In this document: positions 1 to 8,552 of the stretch, piece by piece
Position numbering within the stretch: the stretch's first letter is position 1
Layout of the letters: the number at the start of each line of letters is the position of its first letter
Assembly: GCF_032586155.1 (NCBI RefSeq)
Contig: NZ_JAWHTC010000002.1
Coordinates: forward strand, 1,116,001 to 1,180,000
Source: JAWHTC01 sp032586155
Lineage (GTDB): Bacteria > Pseudomonadota > Alphaproteobacteria > Rhodobacterales > Rhodobacteraceae
Reading direction: 5' to 3'
Length of the DNA stretch: 64,000 nucleotides
Position numbers and translations under genes: made by a program
The notes under the pieces: generated by a model
What the model was told of the DNA's origin: nothing
Databases searched by the model: none
What the model saw: only the letters and a program-made list of their open reading frames with translations

Positions 1-1
1 G

Positions 2-310
2 CTGGGTGTTTCCAACACAACGATCATGTTCCGCCACATGCTGCCCAACGCCATGGTGGCGACGCTGACCATGCTGCCGTTTATCGTGACCGGGACGATT
101 TCGCTTCTGGCGGGGCTGGATTTCCTTGGGTTTGGGTTACCGTCAAGCTTGCCGTCGCTTGGAGAGCTGACCTTGCAGGCGAAACAGAACCTGCACGCGC
201 CTTGGCTGGCGTTTACCGCGTTCTTCACCTTTGCCATCATGCTGTCGCTGCTCGTGTTCATTTTCGAGGGTGTGCGCGATGCGTTTGATCCAAGGAAGAC
301 GTTTCAATGA
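2..310 (+). CDS. yejE: Peptide ABC transporter permease, YejE-like (C-terminal part)
   Basis: The open frame runs in from the left edge, so only about the last 102 residues are visible. It is the C-terminal half of an inner-membrane permease of the DppC/YejE type. The stretch LDFLGFGLP followed by PSLGELTLQAKQNL and APWL is characteristic of YejE, and two hydrophobic segments flank it. The final residues, GVRDAFDPRK, are the usual cytoplasmic end of these permeases. Its TGA overlaps the ATG of the ATPase gene (ATGA), so the two are translationally coupled. In the cell it should pair with a YejB permease and a binding protein lying left of the window to import oligopeptides. Confidence 0.88.
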   Translation: MGVSNTTIMFRHMLPNAMVATLTMLPFIVTGTISLLAGLDFLGFGLPSSLPSLGELTLQAKQNLHAPWLAFTAFFTFAIMLSLLVFIFEGVRDAFDPRKTFQ

Positions 311-1899
311 GTCTTCTTGAAGTCAACAACGTAAAGGTGGGCTTCCGCCAGGACGGCAAGGTCAACCCGGCCGTGAAGGGCGTGTCGTTTACCGTGGATC
401 GGGGTGAGACGGTGGCGCTGGTCGGCGAGTCCGGGTCGGGCAAGTCGGTGACCGCGCTGTCGACAGTTTCGCTGTTGCCGCAGAGTGCCGAGATCGAGGG
501 GTCCGTCAGATATGACGGGCAGGAGATGATCGGGGCCAAGGAGAGCCTGTTGCGCGACGTGCGGGGCAATGACATCAGCTTCATCTTTCAGGAGCCGATG
601 ACGTCGCTGAATCCGCTGCACACGATCGAGAAGCAACTTTCCGAGAGTATCATGCTGCACCAGGGTGTGGTCGGCGATGCGGCGCGGGCGCGTATCCTTG
701 AACTGCTGGATAAGGTGGGTATTCGGGACGCGGAGAGCCGATTGGGGGCCTATCCGCATCAGTTGAGCGGTGGACAGCGGCAGCGGGTGATGATCGCCAT
801 GGCGCTGGCCAACAAGCCCGATATCCTGATCGCGGATGAGCCGACAACGGCGTTGGATGTGACCATTCAGGCGCAGATTTTGGAGCTGCTCGCGGAACTG
901 AAACAGACCGAGGATATGGGGCTGCTCTTTATCACCCATGACCTTGGGATCGTGCAGCGTTTTGCCGACAAGGTCTGCGTGATGAAGGATGGTGAGATCG
1001 TTGAAAGTGGGCCGACGGCAGAGCTGTTCGACAATCCGCGGCATCCCTATACGCAGATGCTTTTGGGGGCGCGGGCGGTGGGTGAACCGGCACCGGTGCC
1101 GACGGCCTCGCAGGAATTGGTCAAGACCGATGGCTTGCGGGTGTGGTTCCCGATCCAGCGCGGGTTTTTCAAGCGCACAGTCGGGTACGTGAAGGCCGTC
1201 AACGATGCGTCGATCAGCGTGCGCGCGGGCGAGACGCTGGGCATCGTGGGTGAGAGCGGATCGGGCAAGACCACGCTGGCGCTCGGCATCATGCGGCTGA
1301 TCGCGTCGGAAGGTGGCATCACCTATGACGGGCAGGATGTGCGGGGGTGGAGCACGCGCAAGCTGCGTGATTTGAGGCGCGAAATGCAGATCGTGTTCCA
1401 GGACCCGTATGGCAGTCTCAGCCCCCGGATGAGCTGTGAACAGATCATTGCCGAGGGGCTGGGGGTTCATGGCAACCCGGGTGGCCGGGCCGAGCGCGAC
1501 CTAGTGGCGGAAGTGATGGACGAGGTGGGGCTCGATCCGGCCACGATGGATCGATATCCGCACGAGTTTTCCGGCGGCCAGCGGCAGCGGATTGCGATTG
1601 CGCGGGCGATGATTCTGCGGCCCCGACTGGTGGTGCTGGATGAGCCGACCAGTGCGTTGGACATGACCGTACAGGTGCAGATTGTTGATCTGCTGCGCGA
1701 TTTGCAGGTGAAATATGGCTTGGCCTATCTGTTCATTTCGCACGACCTGAACGTGGTGCGGGCGATGAGCCACAAGATGATCGTGATGAAGCAAGGCGAC
1801 GTGGTTGAGGCCGGGCAGGCCGAGGACGTGTTCGAGCGGCCACAGACCGAGTATGCCCGAACCCTGCTGGCGGCGGCGCTGGATTTGAAGGCGGGGTGA
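307..1899 (+). CDS. yejF: Fused double ATPase of peptide ABC transporter, YejF-like
   Basis: A 530-residue protein with two ABC ATPase domains in one chain. It powers import through the YejBE permease. The N-terminal domain has Walker A GESGSGKS, signature LSGGQRQR and Walker B ILIADEPT. The C-terminal domain has GESGSGKT, FSGGQRQR and LVVLDEPT. Both carry H-loop histidines in THDL and SHDL. Each half ends with the oligopeptide-binding extension typical of OppD/OppF (HPYTQMLL and EYARTLL). Length and layout fit YejF. It is the last gene of its operon and faces the minus-strand hemN operon. The start is fixed by the ATGA overlap with the permease. Confidence 0.93.
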   Translation: MSLLEVNNVKVGFRQDGKVNPAVKGVSFTVDRGETVALVGESGSGKSVTALSTVSLLPQSAEIEGSVRYDGQEMIGAKESLLRDVRGNDISFIFQEPMTSLNPLHTIEKQLSESIMLHQGVVGDAARARILELLDKVGIRDAESRLGAYPHQLSGGQRQRVMIAMALANKPDILIADEPTTALDVTIQAQILELLAELKQTEDMGLLFITHDLGIVQRFADKVCVMKDGEIVESGPTAELFDNPRHPYTQMLLGARAVGEPAPVPTASQELVKTDGLRVWFPIQRGFFKRTVGYVKAVNDASISVRAGETLGIVGESGSGKTTLALGIMRLIASEGGITYDGQDVRGWSTRKLRDLRREMQIVFQDPYGSLSPRMSCEQIIAEGLGVHGNPGGRAERDLVAEVMDEVGLDPATMDRYPHEFSGGQRQRIAIARAMILRPRLVVLDEPTSALDMTVQVQIVDLLRDLQVKYGLAYLFISHDLNVVRAMSHKMIVMKQGDVVEAGQAEDVFERPQTEYARTLLAAALDLKAG

Positions 1900-2007
1900 C
1901 TGGGCGCTGGGGGGCCGCCCCGGCGTCACTCCCACCCACCCTCCCCGTTCCGCCGGCGCGGCTGGTGGCTGAGCCTTGGACGGGATCGCCCAACGCGATC
2001 GGGGAAT

Positions 2008-2029
2008 GAGTATTTTTGCAAAGAAAGAG
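2008..2029. repeat. Convergent-junction repeat, single arm
   Basis: GAGTATTT followed by TTGCA and AAGAAAGAG is one arm of a repeat family seen at several other junctions in this window. Here it lies in the 157-base gap between two convergent genes. The same gap also holds an inverted GTGAC/GTCAC pair (1896-1929) with a G-rich/C-rich core, followed by CTCCCACCCACCC. The region probably serves as the transcription end for one or both operons, but no clean hairpin with a T-run is present. Confidence 0.6.
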
Positions 2030-2056
2030 GGGCGAGTAGGTCCGTTCCTGCTTGGG

Positions 2057-2971
2057 TTAGTCAAGGTCGACGTGGATCAGGGCGTGGTCTGAGGCATGAG
2101 GGCGATGTTCCCCGGTGCCTGGCAGGCGCAGGCCAGTGTAGCGGGTGGACTCAAATCCCATGCCGTGGCGCAGAATGCGCGGCAGGGCATCAGGGTTGTC
2201 GGCGGCGAGCGCCGGGGAGGCCAGCAATTTGTCCGGGGCGGCGTAGAAATGGTCACGTGGCTGGTGATAGGACCAGCGCCGATCGGGGGGCAGACGGTCG
2301 ACCAGGCTTTCGGAAAACGGCGGCAGCAAGGGGGCGATGGCGCGATTTCTGCCGGTGGGCGCGTCGACCGGATCGTTGAGGTCGCCAAGGATGAGCCAGC
2401 GGGCTATGGAGGGGTTGGGGAAGTGGCTCTCGATCAGGTGGCGGACGGACTGGGCCTCGGCCCGGCGGGTGGCCCAAGCCACGTCGGCGTCCGGGTATGG
2501 GGCCTTGAAGTGGCAGGCGTACAGGGCGAGATCCGGCAGGTCGATCTGGAGGCAGTCGCGGCGAAAGATCGGCAGGTCAGGGTCGAGACCCAGGGCCGGA
2601 TCAACGCCGGTGTCGCCAGCGGTGAGGGTGGCGTGACTGGTGATGCGGGTCACGGGCAGGCGGCTGAGCAGGGCAATGTCGAGGCCACGGCCATCGTTGC
2701 CGGGCAGGCAGTGGCGAATGGGGTAGGTTACGCCGAGCGGTGCAAGGTAGTGATTGTGGAAATGTTCGAGCGTGTCGGCGTCGAACACCTCTTGCAGGAC
2801 GATGAGATCGGCGTCGGCATCGCGGATCAGGGCGGCGGTCAGGCGACGGTCGATCCAGTCGATAGCGCGGGCGCCGGGGCCGGTATCGCCTGGCACGTCG
2901 CCATCGCGGGCCCCATCGAGATGGGAGCCGCGCAGGCGCAGGTTCTGGACGTTGAGCGTGGCGATACGCAT
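2057..2971 (-). CDS. Endonuclease/exonuclease/phosphatase family protein
   Basis: A 304-residue protein of the metal-dependent EEP hydrolase fold. It begins MRIATLNVQNL with the family's early Asn, followed by LIVLQEVFD (metal-binding Glu), LALYACHFKAPY, LILGDLND (catalytic Asp and Asn) and a final ASDHALIHVDL (Asp-His). The substrate could be DNA, a phosphoinositide-like ester or another phosphodiester, and the sequence does not say which. The in-frame upstream codons lie inside hemN, so the ATG at 2971 is chosen. It is preceded by an AAAGGCGGT-like ribosome site and lies 19 bases after the hemN stop, suggesting co-transcription with hemN. No signal peptide is seen. Confidence 0.8.
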   Translation of the reverse strand: MRIATLNVQNLRLRGSHLDGARDGDVPGDTGPGARAIDWIDRRLTAALIRDADADLIVLQEVFDADTLEHFHNHYLAPLGVTYPIRHCLPGNDGRGLDIALLSRLPVTRITSHATLTAGDTGVDPALGLDPDLPIFRRDCLQIDLPDLALYACHFKAPYPDADVAWATRRAEAQSVRHLIESHFPNPSIARWLILGDLNDPVDAPTGRNRAIAPLLPPFSESLVDRLPPDRRWSYHQPRDHFYAAPDKLLASPALAADNPDALPRILRHGMGFESTRYTGLRLPGTGEHRPHASDHALIHVDLD

Positions 2972-2990
2972 GTGACCGCCTTTGCTTGGA

Positions 2991-4346
2991 TCAGATCGCC
3001 GAGCTGTGCCCTGCCTTGGAGAGGTCATAGGCATCAAAAGCGCGGGCAATCATCCGGGTCAGGGGGCGGGCCTTGACCGGAATGGTCAGACCAGCGCCGG
3101 AGATTTTGAGCAGGCCATCGAAGGCTTCGTTGGTCTCTTCGAACATCTTGTAGAGCTCATCCTGCGAGATGTCATAATCGCGCAGGATCTCGCGGGTGTT
3201 GATCTTGAAATCGCACATCAGCATTTCGATCATCCGCGAACGCATCTTGTCCTCGGGGGTGAAGACGTGGCCGCGGGCGACCGAGAAATGGCCCTCGCGG
3301 ATCGCCGAGGTATGGGCCGAGGTGGCCGGGGCGTTCTGCGCATAACCTTGCGGAAAGCGCGAGATCGAAGAGGCGCCGACCCCAATCAGGACTTCGGCCG
3401 GGTCGTCGGTGTAGCCTTGGAAGTTGCGGCGCAGGGTACCATTCCTTTGCGCCACTGACAGGCCGTCCTCGGCAGTGGCGAAGTGGTCGATGCCGATCTC
3501 GACGTAATTGTCCCACAGGAAGAGTTTGCGCGCGGTTTCAAACAGGCGCAGGCGTTCCTCGGGGGTGGGAAGTTTGTCGGAGGGGATCATCTGCTGACGC
3601 TTGGCCATCCAGGGAACGTGGGCATAGCCGTAAAGCGCGACCCGGTCGGGGGCCAGTGCCAGAAGCTTTTGCACGCTTTCGGTAATACGCGCGTTTGATT
3701 GATCCGGAAGGCCGAAGAGGATGTCGGCATTCAAGGAATGCACACCGCGCGCGCGAATCTCGACGACGGCGTCACGAGTGATTTCGAAGCTTTGTTCGCG
3801 ACCGATGGTTTTCTGAATCTCTTCGTGGAAATCTTGAACCCCGATTGAGGCGCGGTTCATACCCGCTGCTGCCAGAGTGTCGAGCCGGGGGCCGTCGATT
3901 TCGTTCGGGTCGATCTCGACCGAGAACTCGTAATTTTCGGCAAAGCCTGCAACATCTGAAATGGTGCCGGCCAGATCGGCCATCATCGGTGCGGTCAAAA
4001 GCGTTGGTGTACCACCGCCCCAGTGCAGACGCGACAGTTTCACTCCTGAGGGCAGGCGCGATTTCAGAAGGGCGAGTTCTGTCTTGAGCGTCTCAAGATA
4101 GGCCTGCACAGGCGAATCAGACTGCGTGCCCTGCGTGCGGCAGGCGCAGAACCAGCACAATCGTCGACAAAACGGCACGTGTACATAAAGAGATATCGCC
4201 GAATCAGGTTTAATTTCGCTGATCCAAGATTCAAAATCCCGCGGTCCGACCGAAGGATTGAAGTGGGGTGCCGTTGGGTAACTGGTGTAACGCGGTACTT
4301 TCGCGTCAAATAGACCCATGTTGGCGAGTTGCGTTTTCGTAACCAT
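2991..4346 (-). CDS. hemN: Oxygen-independent coproporphyrinogen III dehydrogenase
   Basis: A radical-SAM enzyme that converts coproporphyrinogen III to protoporphyrinogen IX without oxygen, allowing haem (and, where present, bacteriochlorophyll) synthesis under anoxia. The protein has about 451 residues, the normal HemN length. The cluster motif CRRLCWFCAC (Cys-x3-Cys-x2-Cys-x-Cys) follows YVHVPF, and GGGTPT is the glycine-rich SAM-binding motif. The N-terminal VPRYTSYPTAPHF stretch is diagnostic of true HemN rather than HemW. A TTG lies six codons upstream, but the ATG at 4346 is preferred. It is divergent from fnrL across an FNR box, the same arrangement as Rhodobacter hemZ/fnrL, so FnrL very likely activates it when oxygen falls. 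Confidence 0.95.
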   Translation of the reverse strand: MVTKTQLANMGLFDAKVPRYTSYPTAPHFNPSVGPRDFESWISEIKPDSAISLYVHVPFCRRLCWFCACRTQGTQSDSPVQAYLETLKTELALLKSRLPSGVKLSRLHWGGGTPTLLTAPMMADLAGTISDVAGFAENYEFSVEIDPNEIDGPRLDTLAAAGMNRASIGVQDFHEEIQKTIGREQSFEITRDAVVEIRARGVHSLNADILFGLPDQSNARITESVQKLLALAPDRVALYGYAHVPWMAKRQQMIPSDKLPTPEERLRLFETARKLFLWDNYVEIGIDHFATAEDGLSVAQRNGTLRRNFQGYTDDPAEVLIGVGASSISRFPQGYAQNAPATSAHTSAIREGHFSVARGHVFTPEDKMRSRMIEMLMCDFKINTREILRDYDISQDELYKMFEETNEAFDGLLKISGAGLTIPVKARPLTRMIARAFDAYDLSKAGHSSAI

Positions 4347-4381
4347 CGTCGTACCGTTAGGCAAAGCTCAAGCCACTATCC

Positions 4382-4395
4382 TTGATGCAGATCAA
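4382..4395. promoter_or_regulatory. FNR box between hemN and fnrL
   Basis: TTGATGCAGATCAA is a perfect match to the FNR consensus TTGAT-N4-ATCAA. It ends 35 bases before the hemN ATG and 17 bases before the fnrL ATG. The closeness to fnrL suggests that FnrL bound here would block fnrL transcription (autoregulation) while serving hemN, but the transcription starts are unknown. Confidence 0.9.
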
Positions 4396-4412
4396 ACGCG
4401 CGAATTGTTCCC

Positions 4413-5159
4413 ATGGTGAAAGAAAAAACAGCTTTCGTGCCGCACGACTGTGTGGACTGCCAAATTCGCCATCGGGCGGTTTGTGCGAAATGTGACGTGA
4501 CCGAGCTCGAACAGCTGGAAACGTTCAAATATTACCGGACCTACGAGGCTGGACAGACGATCATCTGGTCCGGGGACCGGATGGATTTTGTCGGTTCGGT
4601 GGTGTCGGGAATCGCAACGCTGACCCAGACGATGGAAGACGGGCGGACCCAGATGGTGGGCTTGCTTTTGCCGAGCGATTTTGTCGGGCGTCCGGGGCGC
4701 GACGGAGCGGCCTATGACGTTGTCGCCACGACCGACCTTGTGATGTGCTGTTTCCGCAAACGGCCGTTCGAGAAGATGATGGCGCAAACGCCGCATATTG
4801 CGCAACGCCTGCTGGAAATGACGCTGGATGAGTTGGATGCGGCGCGGGAATGGATGCTGGTCCTGGGGCGCAAGACCGCCCGCGAGAAGATTGCCAGCCT
4901 GCTGAGCATCATTGCGCGGCGCGATGCGACGCTGAACCTGCGCGGGGTGGATGGCGAGATGGTGTTCGACTTGCCGCTGACCCGTGAGGCGATGGCGGAT
5001 TACCTGGGTCTGACGCTGGAAACCGTGAGCCGCCAGATTTCCGCGTTGAAGCGTGACGGGGTGATCCAGCTGGAGGCCAAGCGCCACGTGACCGTGCCGG
5101 ATTTCGCCCGGCTGATGGAAGAAGCGGGCGACGACAGCGACGGCGGGATGCTGGTTTAG
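4413..5159 (+). CDS. fnrL: Crp/Fnr-family anaerobic regulator FnrL
   Basis: A 248-residue oxygen-sensing transcription factor. N-terminal cysteines at 13, 16, 24 and 27 (HDCVDCQIRHRAVCAKC), plus C112/C113 in the effector domain, are the candidate ligands for the oxygen-labile 4Fe-4S cluster. A cyclic-nucleotide-binding-like beta barrel follows, then a dimerisation helix (about 125-160) and a C-terminal helix-turn-helix. The recognition helix LETVSRQISALKR has the E203-S206-R207 set that reads TTGAT half-sites. It sits divergent to hemN and close to usp and ccoNOQP, all of which have FNR boxes, so it is the evident master regulator of this island. Confidence 0.96.
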   Translation: MVKEKTAFVPHDCVDCQIRHRAVCAKCDVTELEQLETFKYYRTYEAGQTIIWSGDRMDFVGSVVSGIATLTQTMEDGRTQMVGLLLPSDFVGRPGRDGAAYDVVATTDLVMCCFRKRPFEKMMAQTPHIAQRLLEMTLDELDAAREWMLVLGRKTAREKIASLLSIIARRDATLNLRGVDGEMVFDLPLTREAMADYLGLTLETVSRQISALKRDGVIQLEAKRHVTVPDFARLMEEAGDDSDGGMLV

Positions 5160-5215
5160 GGCCGGATGGTGGGTTGGCACCCATTCGCCGAGGAATTGAT
5201 TTCTAGGCGTGCCAG

Positions 5216-5830
5216 CTACGTATAGGGGCTATCTGGTCGTTGCCCTCGCGTCCAAAACAAACGCGAAAGCCAACCCCAAAACGCCATCCATTTCTTCCAA
5301 AGCCAAGAGTGCGGTTTGGAGATGTTTCGGAGCAGTTTTTCTACCAGTTTTGCTTCGCGCGCTGAGAAGTTTGCCTCAGTACCTTGTGGCGTCGACATTG
5401 TCTTCTTCCGCAGTCGGCGAACCGAGTAGGCTCTAAGTGCGGCAGCGACGAACAGCATTACTAGTATGCCAATGGCAAGTGGCACGACAATTGGAACAGC
5501 AGGCAAAAAGCCCCATGACATCAGGAGTCCTGTGACCCCTGTGGCGCCAACAGTGGTTCCGAATATCCCAGGGCCACCAACTAGCAGCGAAAATGCACCA
5601 GCGGTTGTGCCATAAGCCCAAACGACTGATCCACCTATAACCGCAACTCCAAGCTTTGCGGCAGTCACCGTGCCGGTAAGGAAAGATGCAAGTCCGGCGG
5701 TGCTTATGTATGTGCCTGCCACATATCCACCTGTTGATGCGCTATAAACAATCAACCCTCCCGCTGAGTGAGCAACGAGGTGACCACCTGATTTCAACGC
5801 AGCCACAACAGCGAGTAATGGGAATGCCAT
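5216..5830 (-). CDS. Hydrophobic Gly/Ala-rich membrane protein, unknown function
   Basis: A 204-residue protein not recognised as any named family. Residues 1 to about 130 are almost entirely hydrophobic and rich in Gly, Ala, Ser, Thr and Val, giving perhaps four short membrane spans. The longest is PIVVPLAIGILVMLFVAAAL. The remaining 75 residues are basic and cytoplasmic in character (RRLRKK) and contain a Trp-rich stretch near the end (WLWKKWMAFWGWLSRLFW) that could lie on or in a membrane. GC content is about 50 percent in the parts counted, against about 67 percent in fnrL. It separates fnrL from usp, so it looks like an acquired gene. The Gly-rich helical hairpins loosely recall IFI27-type small membrane proteins, but this is only a resemblance. 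Confidence 0.65.
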   Translation of the reverse strand: MAFPLLAVVAALKSGGHLVAHSAGGLIVYSASTGGYVAGTYISTAGLASFLTGTVTAAKLGVAVIGGSVVWAYGTTAGAFSLLVGGPGIFGTTVGATGVTGLLMSWGFLPAVPIVVPLAIGILVMLFVAAALRAYSVRRLRKKTMSTPQGTEANFSAREAKLVEKLLRNISKPHSWLWKKWMAFWGWLSRLFWTRGQRPDSPYT

Positions 5831-5851
5831 TTCTTAACTCCCAAGTGTTTT

Positions 5852-5875
5852 GGTGCGCAAAATGCGCACCCTACG
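5852..5875. repeat. GTAG-headed hairpin (REP-like), copy A
   Basis: GGTGCGCA-AAA-TGCGCACC forms an 8-bp perfect stem (5852-5870) followed by CTACG. On the minus strand this reads CGTAG then the hairpin, which is the GTAG-head-plus-hairpin design of REP elements moved by RAYT transposases. It lies just upstream of the foreign-looking gene ending at 5216 and downstream of usp. Confidence 0.7.
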
Positions 5876-5889
5876 TGTCGCGTGATCCT

Positions 5890-6729
5890 TCAGTGCGCCA
5901 TGAAGACCGGAAGTTTGGCCTGTTCCAGCATGTAGCGGGTGGCGCCACCGAGGATGGCTTCGCGGAAGCGCGAGTGGCCATAGGCGCCCATCACGATCAG
6001 GTCGGCCTCGATATCACCGGCATGGCGCATCAGCACATCCGAGACACGCGGCAGGGTTTTCGACAGCACGTCAATCTCCGCCCGCACGCCGTGACGCGAC
6101 AGGTATTGTGACAACAGCCCACCGGGATCCGAGCGGGTGGGGCCATGGGTTGGCGGGTCGATCACCACCACATGCACGTTTTCGGCGGATTTCAGCACCG
6201 GCAGCGCGGCGCGCACGGCGTTGAGCGCCTCGGAGCTTTCGTTCCAGCCGATCATGATGGTTTTCGGTGTCGGACGAGGGTCGCCTTCATCCGGAACTAC
6301 TAGAACCGAGGTTCCACCTTCGAACAGAGCTGCCTCGACCACCGGTTCGATTTCTGCACCGTGGTCCTCGCCATAGGGCTGTGGCAGAATCGCCAGATCG
6401 GAGAACCGGGCCCGCGCCGCCACGTGGCGGCCAAGATCGGCCAGCTGGGCCACGCCGCTATCGGTGCCCCAGCGGATATTCGAACCGGCAAGGATGGATT
6501 TGGCCTTTTCCTCGATCTCTTCGGCTTCTTCCTGGGCGCGGTTGATGGTTTCCTGAAGCACCATCGCGTTGGCACCGGCGTAGTAATAGCCCGTTTGGCT
6601 GCGATCGACGCCGAGACAGAGCACCTCGAGATGGGCGTCAATGACATTTGCAATGGCGATCCCGTGGGCCAGCACGTTTTCAGCCAGGTCGGTGTCCGTG
6701 AGAACGGAAAATAGAGATTTGTAAGCCAT
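5890..6729 (-). CDS. Universal stress protein, tandem UspA domains
   Basis: A 279-residue cytoplasmic protein with two UspA folds. The first spans about residues 1-145 and the second about 150-279, ending GAYGHSRFREAILGGATRYML, which carries the G-x2-G-x9-G type nucleotide-binding loop. Proteins like this bind ATP and help cells survive energy limitation or low oxygen. The start at 6729 (MAYKSLFSVL) is chosen because GGAGCG lies at the right distance; another ATG seven codons earlier is possible. It is divergent from ccoN, and the shared intergenic region holds two FNR boxes, so FnrL control is likely. The same usp-ccoN neighbourhood occurs in related bacteria. Confidence 0.9.
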   Translation of the reverse strand: MAYKSLFSVLTDTDLAENVLAHGIAIANVIDAHLEVLCLGVDRSQTGYYYAGANAMVLQETINRAQEEAEEIEEKAKSILAGSNIRWGTDSGVAQLADLGRHVAARARFSDLAILPQPYGEDHGAEIEPVVEAALFEGGTSVLVVPDEGDPRPTPKTIMIGWNESSEALNAVRAALPVLKSAENVHVVVIDPPTHGPTRSDPGGLLSQYLSRHGVRAEIDVLSKTLPRVSDVLMRHAGDIEADLIVMGAYGHSRFREAILGGATRYMLEQAKLPVFMAH

Positions 6730-6794
6730 GGGGCGCTCCGGATTTGGCATTTGGGTCCGTGTTTCGATGTTATCGGACTGAGACCTGCGTTACT

Positions 6795-6808
6795 TTGATG
6801 CGTATCAG
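6795..6808. promoter_or_regulatory. FNR box 1 upstream of usp/ccoN
   Basis: TTGATGCGTATCAG matches TTGAT-N4-ATCAA at nine of ten positions. It lies 65 bases upstream of the usp start, a good position for activating the usp promoter. Confidence 0.78.
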
Positions 6809-6826
6809 GAAAAGTGGGCGGCAATT

Positions 6827-6840
6827 TTGATGCAGATCAA
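6827..6840. promoter_or_regulatory. FNR box 2 upstream of ccoNOQP
   Basis: TTGATGCAGATCAA is a perfect FNR box, identical to the one at 4382. It lies 93 bases before the ccoN ATG, which fits a class II promoter with a short leader. Confidence 0.9.
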
Positions 6841-6933
6841 AGCGGTTATTCACCAACCCCCCGCATTAAGCTGCCAGTCAAATCCCCCTGCGCGGGAGAA
6901 CGAATCGCGCCGGGCAAGACGAAGGGACGAAAA

Positions 6934-8538
6934 ATGGGTAACTACATCAAGCTGATCGTGTTCGGCCTGATCGCGCTTTTTGCGCTGATCGCGGCCTCTT
7001 ATGCACGTGACGTGGCCTATATGGTGAACGCGATCGAAATCGCGCTTGTCGCCGTTGTGGCCTTTATTTGGACATTGCGCCGGACTGGTAATCCGGTCGC
7101 GCAAACCGATCTTTCCGGTGAGTATATGGACGGGCCGATCCGTGTCGGCGTCGCTCTGACGGCTTTCTGGGGCGTGGTCGGATTTCTTGTCGGCGTGACA
7201 ATTGCGTTTCAGCTCGCCTTTCCGGCGCTGAACTTTGAATGGGCGCAGGGCTATCTGAACTTTGGCCGCCTGCGGCCGCTGCACACCAGCGCCGTGATCT
7301 TCGCCTTTGGCGGCACCGCGCTTATCACCACGTCGTTCTATGTCGTGCAGCGCACCAGCGCAGCGCGGCTTTGGGGCGGCAACCTGGCGTGGTTTGTGTT
7401 CTGGGGCTTTCAGATCGTGATCCTGCTGGCCGCAACCGGCTATGTTCTGGGTGCTACGCAAGGCAAAGAATACGCCGAGCCGGAGTGGTATGTTGACTGG
7501 TGGCTGACCATCGTTTGGGTTGCCTATCTCCTCGTCTTCGTCGGCACGATCATGAAGCGCAAGGAGCCGCATATCTATGTGGCCAACTGGTTCTTCCTGT
7601 CGTTCATCATCACCGTTGCAATGCTGCACATCGTCAACAACCTGTCGATCCCGGTCTCGATCTGGGGTTCCAAATCGGTTCAGGTGTTCAGCGGCGTGCA
7701 GGATGCCATGACGCAGTGGTGGTATGGCCACAACGCCGTGGGCTTCTTCCTGACTGCAGGCTTCCTGGGCATGATGTACTATTTCGTGCCCAAGCAGGCC
7801 GAACGTCCGGTGTTCAGCTACAAGCTGTCGATCATCCACTTCTGGGCGCTGATCTTCCTGTACATCTGGGCCGGTCCGCACCACCTGCATTATACCGCTC
7901 TGCCTGACTGGGCCTCGACGCTGGGTATGGTCTTCTCGATCGTGCTGTGGATGCCGAGCTGGGGTGGCATGATCAACGGTCTGATGACCCTGTCGGGTGC
8001 ATGGGATAAACTGCGCACCGACCCGGTGATCCGGATGATGGTGATCTCGATCGGGTTTTACGGCATGTCGACCTTTGAAGGTCCGATGATGTCGATCCGC
8101 GCGGTGAACTCGCTGTCGCACTACACCGACTGGACCATTGGCCACGTGCACTCGGGTGCGTTGGGCTGGAACGGCATGATCACCTTTGGTGCCTTGTACT
8201 TCCTGGTTCCGAAACTGTGGAACCGTGTCGGACTGTACAGCAACAGTCTGGTTAGCTGGCACTTCTGGCTCGCCACCATCGGCATCATCCTCTACGCGGC
8301 CTCGATGTGGGTCACGGGGATCATGGAAGGCCTGATGTGGCGCGAAGTGGATGCCAATGGCTTCCTCGTGAACTCGTTCGCCGACACCGTGGCGGCCAAG
8401 TTCCCGATGTATGTCGTACGCGGCACCGGTGGTTTGCTGTTCCTCGCGGGCGCAATCATCATGTGCTACAACCTTTGGATGACCGTGAGACGTTCGCCGG
8501 CTGTTGAAGCCACGAACCACATGGTCCCAGCTGAATAA
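6934..8538 (+). CDS. ccoN: cbb3-type cytochrome c oxidase subunit I
   Basis: The catalytic subunit of the high-affinity cbb3 oxidase: 534 residues, about 12 membrane helices, binding low-spin haem b and the haem b3-CuB centre. Visible markers are the His-rich segments RLRPLHTSAVIFAFGG, WWYGHNAVGFFLTAGF (active-site His and Tyr), GPHHLHYTALPDW (CuB histidines) and DWTIGHVHSGALGWNG (haem ligands). The open frame extends 40 codons further upstream, but the ATG at 6934 has a ribosome site (GAAGGGACG) and matches the usual N-terminus. It is the first gene of ccoNOQP, downstream of two FNR boxes, so it should be induced at low oxygen. Confidence 0.97.
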   Translation: MGNYIKLIVFGLIALFALIAASYARDVAYMVNAIEIALVAVVAFIWTLRRTGNPVAQTDLSGEYMDGPIRVGVALTAFWGVVGFLVGVTIAFQLAFPALNFEWAQGYLNFGRLRPLHTSAVIFAFGGTALITTSFYVVQRTSAARLWGGNLAWFVFWGFQIVILLAATGYVLGATQGKEYAEPEWYVDWWLTIVWVAYLLVFVGTIMKRKEPHIYVANWFFLSFIITVAMLHIVNNLSIPVSIWGSKSVQVFSGVQDAMTQWWYGHNAVGFFLTAGFLGMMYYFVPKQAERPVFSYKLSIIHFWALIFLYIWAGPHHLHYTALPDWASTLGMVFSIVLWMPSWGGMINGLMTLSGAWDKLRTDPVIRMMVISIGFYGMSTFEGPMMSIRAVNSLSHYTDWTIGHVHSGALGWNGMITFGALYFLVPKLWNRVGLYSNSLVSWHFWLATIGIILYAASMWVTGIMEGLMWREVDANGFLVNSFADTVAAKFPMYVVRGTGGLLFLAGAIIMCYNLWMTVRRSPAVEATNHMVPAE

Positions 8539-8552
8539 GGAGGGTTGGACTA

